Source: Propionicimonas sp. (GTDB lineage Bacteria; Actinomycetota; Actinomycetes; Propionibacteriales; Propionibacteriaceae). From it: 64,000 nt of DNA. The notes below the pieces were generated by a model. It was given only the letters and a program-made list of their open reading frames with translations, ran no database searches and was not told the DNA's origin. Shown here piece by piece: positions 18,005 through 26,248 of this stretch; within the stretch, counting starts at the first letter, position 1; the number at the start of each line of letters is the position of its first letter. The position numbers and the translations under genes are program-made. The DNA lies in assembly GCA_027492575.1 (NCBI GenBank), contig JAPUEM010000017.1:48541-112540 (forward strand). Reading direction: 5' to 3'.

Positions 18005-18222
18005 GACCCGGCACCCTATCCGGCGCTGCTGACACTCCGGGTTGACCCCCGGGGTTTCGGCCCACTACGTTCTACCCCAGCGAGGCCTTCACCAGCCGGT
18101 CGCTCGCAGGGGAAGGCGAGCCAGATCGAGCGGGAGAGGGCCTCGCGACGCGTTTCGGCCCGGATCCTGGACGGGTGAAACTGCTCCCTCGGCGCGTCAC
18201 TGGCCAAGGCAGCGCGGCTGTG

Positions 18223-18228
18223 TAGACT
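18223..18228 (+). promoter_or_regulatory. Likely -10 element of the DUF5679 gene
   Basis: TAGACT about 65 bases upstream of the GTG start. The stretch 18005-18292 holds no gene. A second weaker promoter-like pair, TTGACC at 18042-18047 and TACGTT at 18066-18071 with 18 bases between, points the same way. Confidence 0.4.
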
Positions 18229-18292
18229 GACGCGGCAAGCAACCCCGACGCCACTGCCGAACGGGGCAACGACTACCACCGAGGAGAAACCC

Positions 18293-18457
18293 GTGGCAAA
18301 GGACACCTACTCCGGTTCGTTCTACTGTGTGAAGTGCAAGGACCACCGTGAAGCAAGCGGCGATGTCAGCGTGAACGAGAAGGGCACCCGCATCGCCAAG
18401 GCGAAGTGCCCGGTCTGCGGCACCAACCTCACCCGGTTCCTGCCCAAGAACGCCTGA
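18293..18457 (+). CDS. DUF5679 small zinc-ribbon protein
   Basis: 54-residue protein, VAKDTYSGSFYCVKCKDHRE at the start and AKCPVCGTNLTRFLPKNA at the end. Two CxxC pairs form a likely zinc ribbon, matching the short actinobacterial DUF5679 family; function unknown. The GTG start is preceded by GAGGAG. The gene is followed at 18472 by a strong hairpin, so it is probably monocistronic and well expressed. Confidence 0.9.
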   Translation: MAKDTYSGSFYCVKCKDHREASGDVSVNEKGTRIAKAKCPVCGTNLTRFLPKNA

Positions 18458-18471
18458 GCGCGTCCTCGCTG

Positions 18472-18503
18472 AAGCGTCGGCACCCTTCGGGGTCCGGCGC
18501 TTT
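18472..18503 (+). terminator. Hairpin terminator after the DUF5679 gene
   Basis: AAGCGTCGG, a bulged C, then ACCC-TTCG-GGGT and CCGGCGCTT form a stem of 13 pairs (one G-T) closed by a TTCG tetraloop, followed by TTTCG. It lies 14 bases after the stop codon. Confidence 0.8.
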
Positions 18504-18524
18504 CGCATGTCTTGGGCCGCTTTC

Positions 18525-18626
18525 CCTTCCGTCGCCCCCGCGCCTTCCCCTTCCGTCGCCCCCGCGCCTTCCCCTTCCGTCATCCCCGCGCCTTCCCCTT
18601 CCGTCATCCCCGCGAAGGCGGGGATC
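18525..18626. repeat. 24-bp tandem array grown from one arm of a REP-like palindrome
   Basis: One partial and three full units of CCTTCCCCTTCCGTC[GC/AT]CCCCGCG: 18525-18542, 18543-18566, 18567-18590, 18591-18614. The last unit runs into AAGGCGGGGATC, completing the common palindrome GTCATCCCCGCGAAGGCGGG. The stretch 18504-18711 otherwise holds no gene. Confidence 0.8.
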
Positions 18627-18711
18627 TCGCCCCGCCCGCGGTGTTGTCCGATTGTTGTCCGTCCGTCCCGGGCCCTTGTGACCGGGAGTCGCGGAAGGCT
18701 TGGGTTGGGGC

Positions 18712-19554
18712 ATGCCCGCAACCCGCTACCGACTGACCCGTCCGCTCGCGCTCACCTGGCGCGCCGAGGGGGTGCTCCAACTCGGCCTGGACGACGCGAT
18801 CGTGCTGCACGACGTCCCGGCGGGGCTCGCGCAGGCCATCGGCATGCTGGCCGAGCCCCGCAGCCTCAATGAGTTGCAGCGGCTCACCCCGGCGCTGCCG
18901 CCGGACTGGCTCGGCTGGCTGATCGGCCGCCTCGAGACCGCCGGCCTGATCACCACCCAGCCGGCGCAGCAAACCGAGGTGGCGGTGCTGGGCGCCGGAC
19001 GGCTGGCCGAGGCGATCGCCGGCAGTCTGGAGAAGTCCGGGGTCGCGCAGCCGACCCGGGTGGCGAGCGTCCGTCCCCGCGCCCGCCGGCGAAGCCCCAT
19101 CCCGTTGCCGCACTGGAGCGAACTGATCGACGGGCTCCACGGGCTCGCGGTGGTGGCCACCGACACCCAGGAGCCCGACCGCACGCTCACCGATGCGCTG
19201 GCCCGCGCGGGCCGGCCGCACCTGATCGTCCGGCTGGAGGCCGACCGTGCGGTGACCGGTCCGCTGGTGCTGCCGGGGCGGTCCCCCTGCGTCCGCTGCC
19301 ACGACCTGCTGCGCTGCCACTACGACCCGCTCTGGCCACGCCTGGTCGCGCAGCTGTGCCAGGATCGGCCGCCACCTGATCCGGTGCTGATGGCCTGGGC
19401 GGTCAGCACCGCGGTCGTGCAGATCCGCTGCCACCTGGCCGGCGGCGAGCCCGACGCCACCGGACGGACGCTCGAGCTGGGCGGCACCGACCACGTCCTG
19501 CGGGTGCGGGATTGGCAGGTGCATCCGGGTTGCGGCTGCGTCCTGCCTGCCTGA
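18712..19554 (+). CDS. ThiF/MoeB-like E1-type protein (TOMM leader-binding-like)
   Basis: 280-residue protein. The N-terminus resembles a peptide-clamp/winged-helix region (LDDAIVLHDVP to LIGRLETAGLIT). A Rossmann segment follows (EVAVLGAGRLAEAIAGSL), then an E1-like part with LPGRSPCVRCHDLLRCHYDP. The C-terminus HPGCGCVLPA supplies the second cysteine pair of a zinc site. Similar proteins are annotated as TOMM precursor leader-binding or ThiF-family and occur in this conserved block (Rv3196 position), but no RiPP precursor or cyclodehydratase YcaO gene is nearby, so the function is open. The start is ATG MPATRYRL. Confidence 0.75.
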   Translation: MPATRYRLTRPLALTWRAEGVLQLGLDDAIVLHDVPAGLAQAIGMLAEPRSLNELQRLTPALPPDWLGWLIGRLETAGLITTQPAQQTEVAVLGAGRLAEAIAGSLEKSGVAQPTRVASVRPRARRRSPIPLPHWSELIDGLHGLAVVATDTQEPDRTLTDALARAGRPHLIVRLEADRAVTGPLVLPGRSPCVRCHDLLRCHYDPLWPRLVAQLCQDRPPPDPVLMAWAVSTAVVQIRCHLAGGEPDATGRTLELGGTDHVLRVRDWQVHPGCGCVLPA

Positions 19555-19587
19555 GCGCGGGTTGCGCCGCACGGCAGACTGGGGAGC

Positions 19588-20913
19588 GTGAGTGAACCCG
19601 CACCCGACCGTGGCCGCTTCCTGCCCGAAGGCACCCTGGGACGCACCGCCCGGCTGCTGAGCATCCCGCTCGGCGCCGCCGGGCGCGCCACCGTGGGCGC
19701 CGGACGGCGGTTGCTGGGCGAATCGGCGGCACAGGTGGAAGCCGATCTGTCGCGGGCCGCGGCCGAGCAGCTGTTCGCCGTGCTGGGGGAACTCAAGGGC
19801 GGCGCCATGAAGTTCGGGCAGGTGCTCTCGATGATGGAGGCGATGCTGCCGGAGGAGATCGCGGCGCCGTTCCGCGCCAAGCTCGCCCAGTTGCAGGACG
19901 CCGCTCCGCCGATGCCGACCTCGCGGGTGCACGCCGTGCTGCGGGCCGAACTGGGCTCGGACTGGCGTTCCCACTTCGCCGACTTCGAGCCGCGTCCGGC
20001 TGCCGCCGCGTCCATCGGGCAGGTGCACCGAGCCCGGCTGGCCGGCTCGGGGGATCCGGTCGCGGTCAAGGTGCAGTACCCGGGCGCGGACGTCGCGCTG
20101 CGCAACGACCTGAAGCAGATCCAGCGACTGGCGGCCGCCGCCTCACCGGTGACCGGTGGGCTCGACGTGGTGGCGCTCACCCGCGAGGTCGGCGCCCGGA
20201 TCGCGGAGGAGGTCGACTACCAGCACGAGGCCGCGGCGCAGAATCAGATGGCCGAGGCGGTGGCGGGGCATCCCCGGTTCGTCGTGCCGCGGGCGCGGAT
20301 CGCGACCTCCCGGGTACTGGTCTCGGATTGGGTCGACGGCATCAAACTGGGCCGCCTCGCCGAGGCCCCCGAGGCCGAGCGCAACGCCGCCGCCCTCGAC
20401 TATGTGACCTTCCTCTTCGCCGGGCCGGCGCTGGGCGGCCTGCTGCACGGCGACCCGCACCCGGGCAACTATCTGGTCACGCCGGACGGCCGACTCGGGG
20501 TGGTGGATTTCGGGCTCACCGCCGCCTTCCCGGACGGGCTGCCGCGTCCGATGGGCGAACTGATCCGGCGGGCGGTGGCCGGCGACGCGGCCGGAATGCT
20601 GAGCGGACTGGACGCCGAGGGCTTCATCGCCGGCGAGATGCGGCCCGAGGAACTGCTGGAGTATCTCGGCCCGTTCGTGGAGCCGGCCAGTGTCGAGGAG
20701 TTCCACTTCGACCGGGAATGGACCCGCTCCCAGTTCGGCCGGGTGCACCACAGCATGGGCGCCAGCCAGATCCCGCTGAAGCTGAACATCCCGCCGGAGT
20801 ACGGCCTGATCTACCGGGTCTGGCTGGGCGGCATCGCCGTCCTGGCCCAGCTGGACGTCACCGCGAACTTCGCCGCCGTGCTGCGCCGCTACCTGCCGGG
20901 CTTCGCTGCCTGA
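19588..20913 (+). CDS. ABC1/AarF/UbiB atypical kinase
   Basis: 441-residue ABC1 family protein, counterpart of Rv3197. Visible motifs are KFGQVLSMMEAMLPEE (KxGQ), the Ala-rich loop AAASIGQVHRARL, the Lys of VAVKVQYPG, the catalytic LLHGDPHPGNYL and the metal-binding VVDFGLT. Members bind ATP and act in lipid, quinone or drug-tolerance pathways. It starts with GTG; CAGACT 9 bases upstream may be a -10 giving a leaderless mRNA. The 3' end overlaps the convergent uvrD2 gene by 25 bases. Confidence 0.92.
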   Translation: MSEPAPDRGRFLPEGTLGRTARLLSIPLGAAGRATVGAGRRLLGESAAQVEADLSRAAAEQLFAVLGELKGGAMKFGQVLSMMEAMLPEEIAAPFRAKLAQLQDAAPPMPTSRVHAVLRAELGSDWRSHFADFEPRPAAAASIGQVHRARLAGSGDPVAVKVQYPGADVALRNDLKQIQRLAAAASPVTGGLDVVALTREVGARIAEEVDYQHEAAAQNQMAEAVAGHPRFVVPRARIATSRVLVSDWVDGIKLGRLAEAPEAERNAAALDYVTFLFAGPALGGLLHGDPHPGNYLVTPDGRLGVVDFGLTAAFPDGLPRPMGELIRRAVAGDAAGMLSGLDAEGFIAGEMRPEELLEYLGPFVEPASVEEFHFDREWTRSQFGRVHHSMGASQIPLKLNIPPEYGLIYRVWLGGIAVLAQLDVTANFAAVLRRYLPGFAA

Positions 20914-22964
20914 TCCACCAAGGCCAGCACCTCGGCGCCGTACTGGTCGGTCTTGGCCGCCCCGACCCCCGGGATGCGCTGCAACTCCGCGGGCCCCGGC
21001 GGCAGTGCCTCCGCGATCGCCATCAAAGTGGCGTCGGTGAAGATCACAAAGCCGGGCACGCTGCGTTCGGCCGCCTGCCGGGCTCGCCATTCCTTCAGCC
21101 GGGTGAGCAGCTGTTCGTCGTAGTCGGGGGTGCATTCCAGGTGGCGGCCCAGCTTGCGTTCCGCGCCGGAGTTCAGTGGACGCTCGCAGACCCGGCAGAC
21201 CGCTGTCTGCGCCGTCCCCAGCCGCGGCCGCGGACCGGGACGCGGCACCGGGGCGGGGGCCGACATGCTGAGCCCGTCCAGGAACCGGGAGGGCTGCCGG
21301 AAGCCGCCGCCGCGGCGTCCGCGCGACCAGGTCAGCAGCAGGTAGCTGCGGGCCCGGGTGACGCCGACGTAGAACAGCCGGCCCTCCTCGGCGACCTGCT
21401 GGTCCGTGGCGGCCAGCGAGAGCGGCAGCGTCCCTTCCTGGACGCCGACCACCGCCACCGCGTCCCATTCCAGGCCCTTGGCGGCGTGCAGGGTGGAGAG
21501 CACCACCGCGTCCCCGACCGGGGCGTGTTCGACGCTGGCCCGCTGCTGCAGTTCGGCTGCCAGCGCTCCCAGATAAGCGTCCGGACGGGTCGCCACCAGA
21601 TCCTCGGCCAGCCCGAAGACCGCCGCGAGGGATTCCCAGCGTTCCCGCAGCCGGCCCTGGCCCTCCGGCGCGGTCGCCGTCCAGCCCAGCCGTTCCAGCA
21701 CCGCGCGAGCACCGTCCAGCGCCGGGACGGAGGCGTCGCGTCCGGCAGCCTCGGCGATGACGCCGATCGCCTGGCGAACCTCCGGCCGGTCGAAGAAGCC
21801 GTCCCCGCTACGCACGCTGAAGCTGATCCCGGCCTCCCCCAGCGCCTTCTCGAAGGCCGGCGACTGGGCGTGGACGCGGTACAGCACCGCCATCTCGCGC
21901 CAGGGCACCCCACCCGCCCGGCGCTGCCGCAGCCAGGCCACCACCGCCTGTGCCTCCTCGGCCTCGGACTCGGTGCCGAGCACACTCGGATTCGGCCCCG
22001 GCTCGCACTGCGATTCCAGCTTCACCGTGCCCGCGATCCGCGCCCGCAGCGAGACCGCGTTGGCCAGCGCGACGATCTGGGGGGTGGAGCGGTAGTCGCG
22101 CACCAGCCGGACCACTTTCGCCCGGGGGAAGCGGGTGGTGAAACCGGTGAGGTACTCGGGGCTGGCCCCGGCGAAGGAATGGATGGTCTGGGCCGGATCG
22201 CCCACCACGCACAGATCCTCCGAATCGCCGCGCCACAGTTCCAGCAGGGCCTGCTGCACCGGGCTGACGTCCTGGTACTCGTCGACCACCAGGTGCCGGT
22301 AGGTGGCGCGGATCTCCTGCGCGATGCCCGGATGATCGCCCAGCAGGGCGCAGGCGCACAGCAGGATGTCGTCGAAGTCGATCACCCCGCGGTCGGCCTT
22401 CACCTGCTCGTAGCGGCCCAGCACCCGGCCCACCACAGCCGGCTCGGCGCCCGACACCTCGCGTCCGGCCGTCGCGGCCAGGTCGGCGTAGTCGGCCGGG
22501 ACGACGTTGCTGACCTTCGCCCAGGAGATCTCGGTCAGCAGATCGCGCAGCAGGGCCGCGTCGGGCCTGAGCCGCAACCGGCGCACCGCCTCGGCCACCA
22601 GCGGCAGCCGGGCGTCGGTGACCGGCGGCAACTGCGCCCGGTACGCCCGCGGCCAGAAGTACTGGGCCTGCCGCAGCGCCGCGGAATGGAAGGTGCGCGC
22701 CGCCACCCCGGTCGCCCCCAGCACCCGCAACCGCGACCGCAACTCCCCCGCCGCCCGGGTGGTGAAGGTGACCGCCAGCACCGCCCTGGCTTCGTAGGCG
22801 CCGGTGTGCACCGCATACGCGATCCGGTGCGTGATCGCCCGCGTCTTGCCGGTTCCCGCCCCCGCTACCACCCCGACCGGCACGCCGAACGAGGTCGCGA
22901 CCTCGGCCTGCTCAGGGTCGAGGCCCGCCAGCAGGGAGTCGGGATCGATCGGCACGAATGACAC
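20889..22964 (-). CDS. uvrD2: UvrD2-type superfamily 1 DNA helicase with HRDC domain
   Basis: 691-residue 3'-5' helicase. Walker A is VVAGAGTGKTRAITHRIAY; further motifs are FTTRAAGELRSRL, VVDEYQDVSPVQQ, VGDPAQTIHSFAGA, VVRLVRDYRST, TLHAAKGLEWDAV and YVGVTRARSYLLL. After about residue 545 comes the mycobacterial UvrD2-type four-cysteine motif (CRVCERPL ... HLEC variant) and a C-terminal HRDC domain (LMAIAEALPPGPAELQRIPG). It is expected to unwind DNA in repair. I chose the GTG VSFVPIDPDSLL because the residues before it run into the divergent recC promoter. Unlike M. tuberculosis there is no whiB7 gene between it and the ABC1 gene. Confidence 0.92.
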   Translation of the reverse strand: MSFVPIDPDSLLAGLDPEQAEVATSFGVPVGVVAGAGTGKTRAITHRIAYAVHTGAYEARAVLAVTFTTRAAGELRSRLRVLGATGVAARTFHSAALRQAQYFWPRAYRAQLPPVTDARLPLVAEAVRRLRLRPDAALLRDLLTEISWAKVSNVVPADYADLAATAGREVSGAEPAVVGRVLGRYEQVKADRGVIDFDDILLCACALLGDHPGIAQEIRATYRHLVVDEYQDVSPVQQALLELWRGDSEDLCVVGDPAQTIHSFAGASPEYLTGFTTRFPRAKVVRLVRDYRSTPQIVALANAVSLRARIAGTVKLESQCEPGPNPSVLGTESEAEEAQAVVAWLRQRRAGGVPWREMAVLYRVHAQSPAFEKALGEAGISFSVRSGDGFFDRPEVRQAIGVIAEAAGRDASVPALDGARAVLERLGWTATAPEGQGRLRERWESLAAVFGLAEDLVATRPDAYLGALAAELQQRASVEHAPVGDAVVLSTLHAAKGLEWDAVAVVGVQEGTLPLSLAATDQQVAEEGRLFYVGVTRARSYLLLTWSRGRRGGGFRQPSRFLDGLSMSAPAPVPRPGPRPRLGTAQTAVCRVCERPLNSGAERKLGRHLECTPDYDEQLLTRLKEWRARQAAERSVPGFVIFTDATLMAIAEALPPGPAELQRIPGVGAAKTDQYGAEVLALVDQAAKPGR

Positions 22965-22978
22965 TGTAGGAGCCCTCG

Positions 22979-23008
22979 CCGACAAATGTCGGAGTGCCCC
23001 TCTAGGGT
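22979..23008 (+). promoter_or_regulatory. recCBD promoter with overlapping palindrome
   Basis: CCGACA (22979-22984) and TAGGGT (23003-23008) are spaced by 18 bases and lie just before the recC ATG at 23018, so the transcript would be nearly leaderless. CCGACA-AA-TGTCGG (22979-22992) is a palindrome with six-base arms overlapping the -35, a good place for a repressor. It is not a clear match to the actinobacterial LexA box (GAAC-N4-GTTC core). Confidence 0.4.
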
Positions 23009-23017
23009 GGGACCACC

Positions 23018-26000
23018 ATGACAGCCGCACCTCCCGTCACCGCCCTCGCAGCCGGCCTGCGCGTCCATCGGCCGGCGAGCGCCGAGGCACTGGTGGCTGC
23101 GCTGCGGGAGTGCTGGTCGGCGCCTCGGGCCGACCTCTTCGACTTCGATCTGGCGGTGGTGCCCGGGCCTGGGTTCCAGCGCTGGTTGTCGCAGCGGTGG
23201 GCGATGGCGGACGGCATCTGCGCCGGCATCGAGTTCACCTCCTTGGGCGGCTTGCGACGGCGCTTCGACGCCGACGATCCGTGGCGTCCGGATCGCTTGG
23301 TGTGGCCCCTGCTCCGGCTGGCCCTGGAGAGCCAGGAAGCCGCGCTGGCCGATCTGCGGCGTCATCTGGCCGCCTCGCGGGAGCCCTATTCGGCCTGCCT
23401 GCGGATCGCCCGGCAGTTCGCCGGCTACGCCACCCACCGGCCCGCCATGCTCGACGTCTGGGCCGACGGGGCGGAGGTGGATGCCGGCGGTCGGCCGCTG
23501 GCGGAGAACGCCTGGCAGGCCCGGCTGTGGCGATCGCTGGCGATGGATCTCGGTCAGACCCCAGGCGAACGGCAGGCGGCGCTGCTGGAACGGCTGCGCC
23601 GGGCGCCTGCCGCGGGTATCCCGCACCGAGTGGCGGTCGTGGCGCCCGACCGGCTGGATGAGGCCACCCTCGCTCTGCTGACCGCGCTCGGCCGGCATCA
23701 TCAGGTCGACCTGTTCGTCCTGACCCCCAGCCCGTCCCGGCAGCCGCGAACGCTCGGACCGCAGTTGCGGCGCGACGTCCATCCCCCGATCGGGCACCCG
23801 CTCAATGACGCCCTGGCCACCCTCGCCGACGAACGCGCACTGCTGCTGCCGGAGCCCGGGGGCGAAGGCGTCGCCCGCACCTTCCCCGACACCCTGCTGG
23901 GCTGGCTGCAGGGAGATCTGGCGGCCGATCGGCTGCCGTCCCGGCCTCGCTCCCTCTCCGACGGCGACCGGTCGGTGCAGGTGCACCTCTCGCACGGGCT
24001 GCACCGGCAGGTGGAGGTGCTGCGCGAAGTGCTCGCGCAGGAACTGGCCGCCGATCCGAGCCTGGAACCGCGGGAGATCGTGGTGATCACCCCCGACGTC
24101 GATCTGGTCGCGCCGCTGGTCACGGCCGGGTTCATGCTGCCGGGTCAGCCCGGCGAGCACCCGGGGCACGGCTTCCGGGTGCGGCTGGCCGACCGGTCGG
24201 TCGCCCAGACCAATCCCCTGGTCGGCCTGCTGCTGCAACTGCTGCGGCTGCCCGACGGTCGTTTCGAGGCCTCCACGGTGCTCGACCTGTGCGCCCAGCC
24301 CGGGGTCGCCGCCCGGTTCGGATTCGCCGACGACAACCACGACCGGCTGGTCGAACTGGTCGAGCGGTCGGGCATCCGCTGGGGCCTGTCCGCGCCGCAA
24401 CGAGCCGACTTCGACCTCGGCGGCTACCCGCAGAACACCTGGCTGGCCGGGGTTCAGCGGATGCTGCTCGGGGTGGCCCTGGACGAGAGCGACCTCGTCT
24501 TCGCGAAGACCGTGCTGCCGCTGGACGACATCGGCTCCTCCGACATCGAGCTCGTGGGCGGCCTGGCGGAGCTGATCGGACGCCTCAGCCGGCTGGTGGT
24601 CACCTTCGGCAGGCCGGCGCCGATCGCCGAGTGGGCACAGCGGTGCCGGGCCGCGGTCGAGTCGCTGGTGACCCTGCCGCCCGACCAGCAATGGCAGCTG
24701 GCCGACCTCTGGGCCGGCCTGGCCCAGGTCGCCGGACGCGGCGGCGACGCGGTGCTGGAACGTCACGGCGCCTTGCGGGTGATCGAGGCCGAGTTCGCCG
24801 ACAGGCCCGCTCGCGGCTCCTTCGGCGCCGGTTCGCTGCTGGTCGCCGGCCCCGCCTCGCTGCGGCACGTGCCGCACCGGCTGACCGTCCTGCTCGGCTG
24901 GGACGCCGACCGCTACCCGCGACCGGACGCCCGCCACGGCGACGACCTGCTCGGCCTGGAGCCGGTCACCGGCGATCCGGCCGCCGGGCTGGCCGACCGG
25001 CAACTGCTGCTGGATGCGATCCACGCCACCCGAGACCGGCTGATCGTCATCGCCCGCGGCCGCAGTGACGCCACCAATGAGGAGGTGCCGCTGGCGGCCC
25101 CGGTGCTGGAACTGCTCGACGCCCTCGACCTCACCGCCGCCGGCGCGCGGGAACGGATCACCGTCTCCCACCCGCTGCAGCCCTTCGACCCGGGCTACTT
25201 CGATCCGCGACGCCCGGAGCTCGCCAGTGTCGATCAGTTGGCCTATCGGGGCGCGCGGGCCATGGTCGCCGCCGAACGTGCCCGGCTGGAACCGCCTCCG
25301 GCCCGCGACCGCTACCACCTCGGTCTGCTGCCGCCGCCCGATCTGAGCACCGGGGTGACCCTGGACGAGCTCGCGGCCTTCTTCGGCCATCCGGTCCGGC
25401 AGCTACTGAGGTACCGGGCCGGTTTCACCCTTTCGGAGACCTCGGAGTTCAGCGACGCGATGCCTCTCGAGCTCGATCATCTGGCCCGCTGGAAGATCGG
25501 CGAACGGGTCCTGCGCCAGCTGCACGGCGGAGCCGGACGAGAGGCGGTCGAACAGGCCGAATGGCTCCGCGGGGAGCTTCCGCCGGCCGAGCTCGGCCAC
25601 CGCGAACTGCGGCAGGTCGTCAGCCAGGCACAGGGCGCCCTCCGCCGGGTGCCGCACCTGGCCGGCCCCGCGACAGTGCGGGATGTGAGCGTGACCGTCG
25701 ACGTCCCCGGCCTCGGTGGGGTCGGCCTGCGCGGCAGGGTCGCCACCACCGGAGACGAGATCCTGCAGGTCGAGTTCTCCAGCCTGCAACCCAAACACCG
25801 CATCGACGCCTGGCTGCGACTGCTGGCGCTGGCCGCGGCCGAAGCCGGCCGGCCGCGCGCCGTCGTGGTCGGCAAGAAGAGCTCGGTGGCGCTGACAGCA
25901 CCTCCGCCGGAGCAGGCCTCCGAGCTGCTCGGACGGTACCTGGCGCTGTACCGTCTCGGCCTGAGCCGGCCGCTGCCGGCACCCCCGCGGGTGGGCGAAC

Positions 26001-26248
26001 GGCTGGCGGTGCTGCGCCGGCGCGGCTTCGACGCCCAGCAGCCGGAGGAGGTCGCCGGCGCCATCCGCAAGAGCTGGGAGTGGGATACCGACACCCACTG
26101 GGAGGCGTTCTTCCACTTCCCCGATCTGCTGGAGATTCCCGCGACGGAGGTCTCCCTGCCGGGCCCGCCGACCGGTGAGCCCAGCCTGCTGGGGGCGCTC
26201 GCCCAGCTGATCTGGACGCCCCTGCTGGAAGCGGAGGTGGCCCGATGA
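23018..26248 (+). CDS. recC: RecC, exodeoxyribonuclease V gamma subunit
   Basis: 1076-residue RecC. Family features include VVPGPGFQRWLSQRWAMADG near residue 50, LSHGLHRQVEVLREVLAQEL, the vestigial helicase part FRVRLADRSVAQTNPLV, LLGWDADRYPRPDARHGDD and a C-terminal inactive nuclease-like domain (HPVRQLLRYRAGFTLSE). RecC holds the pins and channels that split DNA and recognise Chi in RecBCD. It is the first gene of recC-recB-recD, each junction being an ATGA overlap. Confidence 0.93.
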   Translation: MTAAPPVTALAAGLRVHRPASAEALVAALRECWSAPRADLFDFDLAVVPGPGFQRWLSQRWAMADGICAGIEFTSLGGLRRRFDADDPWRPDRLVWPLLRLALESQEAALADLRRHLAASREPYSACLRIARQFAGYATHRPAMLDVWADGAEVDAGGRPLAENAWQARLWRSLAMDLGQTPGERQAALLERLRRAPAAGIPHRVAVVAPDRLDEATLALLTALGRHHQVDLFVLTPSPSRQPRTLGPQLRRDVHPPIGHPLNDALATLADERALLLPEPGGEGVARTFPDTLLGWLQGDLAADRLPSRPRSLSDGDRSVQVHLSHGLHRQVEVLREVLAQELAADPSLEPREIVVITPDVDLVAPLVTAGFMLPGQPGEHPGHGFRVRLADRSVAQTNPLVGLLLQLLRLPDGRFEASTVLDLCAQPGVAARFGFADDNHDRLVELVERSGIRWGLSAPQRADFDLGGYPQNTWLAGVQRMLLGVALDESDLVFAKTVLPLDDIGSSDIELVGGLAELIGRLSRLVVTFGRPAPIAEWAQRCRAAVESLVTLPPDQQWQLADLWAGLAQVAGRGGDAVLERHGALRVIEAEFADRPARGSFGAGSLLVAGPASLRHVPHRLTVLLGWDADRYPRPDARHGDDLLGLEPVTGDPAAGLADRQLLLDAIHATRDRLIVIARGRSDATNEEVPLAAPVLELLDALDLTAAGARERITVSHPLQPFDPGYFDPRRPELASVDQLAYRGARAMVAAERARLEPPPARDRYHLGLLPPPDLSTGVTLDELAAFFGHPVRQLLRYRAGFTLSETSEFSDAMPLELDHLARWKIGERVLRQLHGGAGREAVEQAEWLRGELPPAELGHRELRQVVSQAQGALRRVPHLAGPATVRDVSVTVDVPGLGGVGLRGRVATTGDEILQVEFSSLQPKHRIDAWLRLLALAAAEAGRPRAVVVGKKSSVALTAPPPEQASELLGRYLALYRLGLSRPLPAPPRVGERLAVLRRRGFDAQQPEEVAGAIRKSWEWDTDTHWEAFFHFPDLLEIPATEVSLPGPPTGEPSLLGALAQLIWTPLLEAEVAR

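Noticed and set aside
18525-18626. Possible CRISPR-like array
   Set aside because: The 24-bp units are directly adjacent with no spacers and derive from a REP palindrome arm; no cas gene is present.
18712-19554. RiPP (thiopeptide/TOMM) biosynthesis cluster
   Set aside because: The E1-like protein resembles TOMM leader-binding proteins, but no YcaO cyclodehydratase, dehydrogenase or precursor peptide is nearby, and the gene belongs to a conserved housekeeping block.
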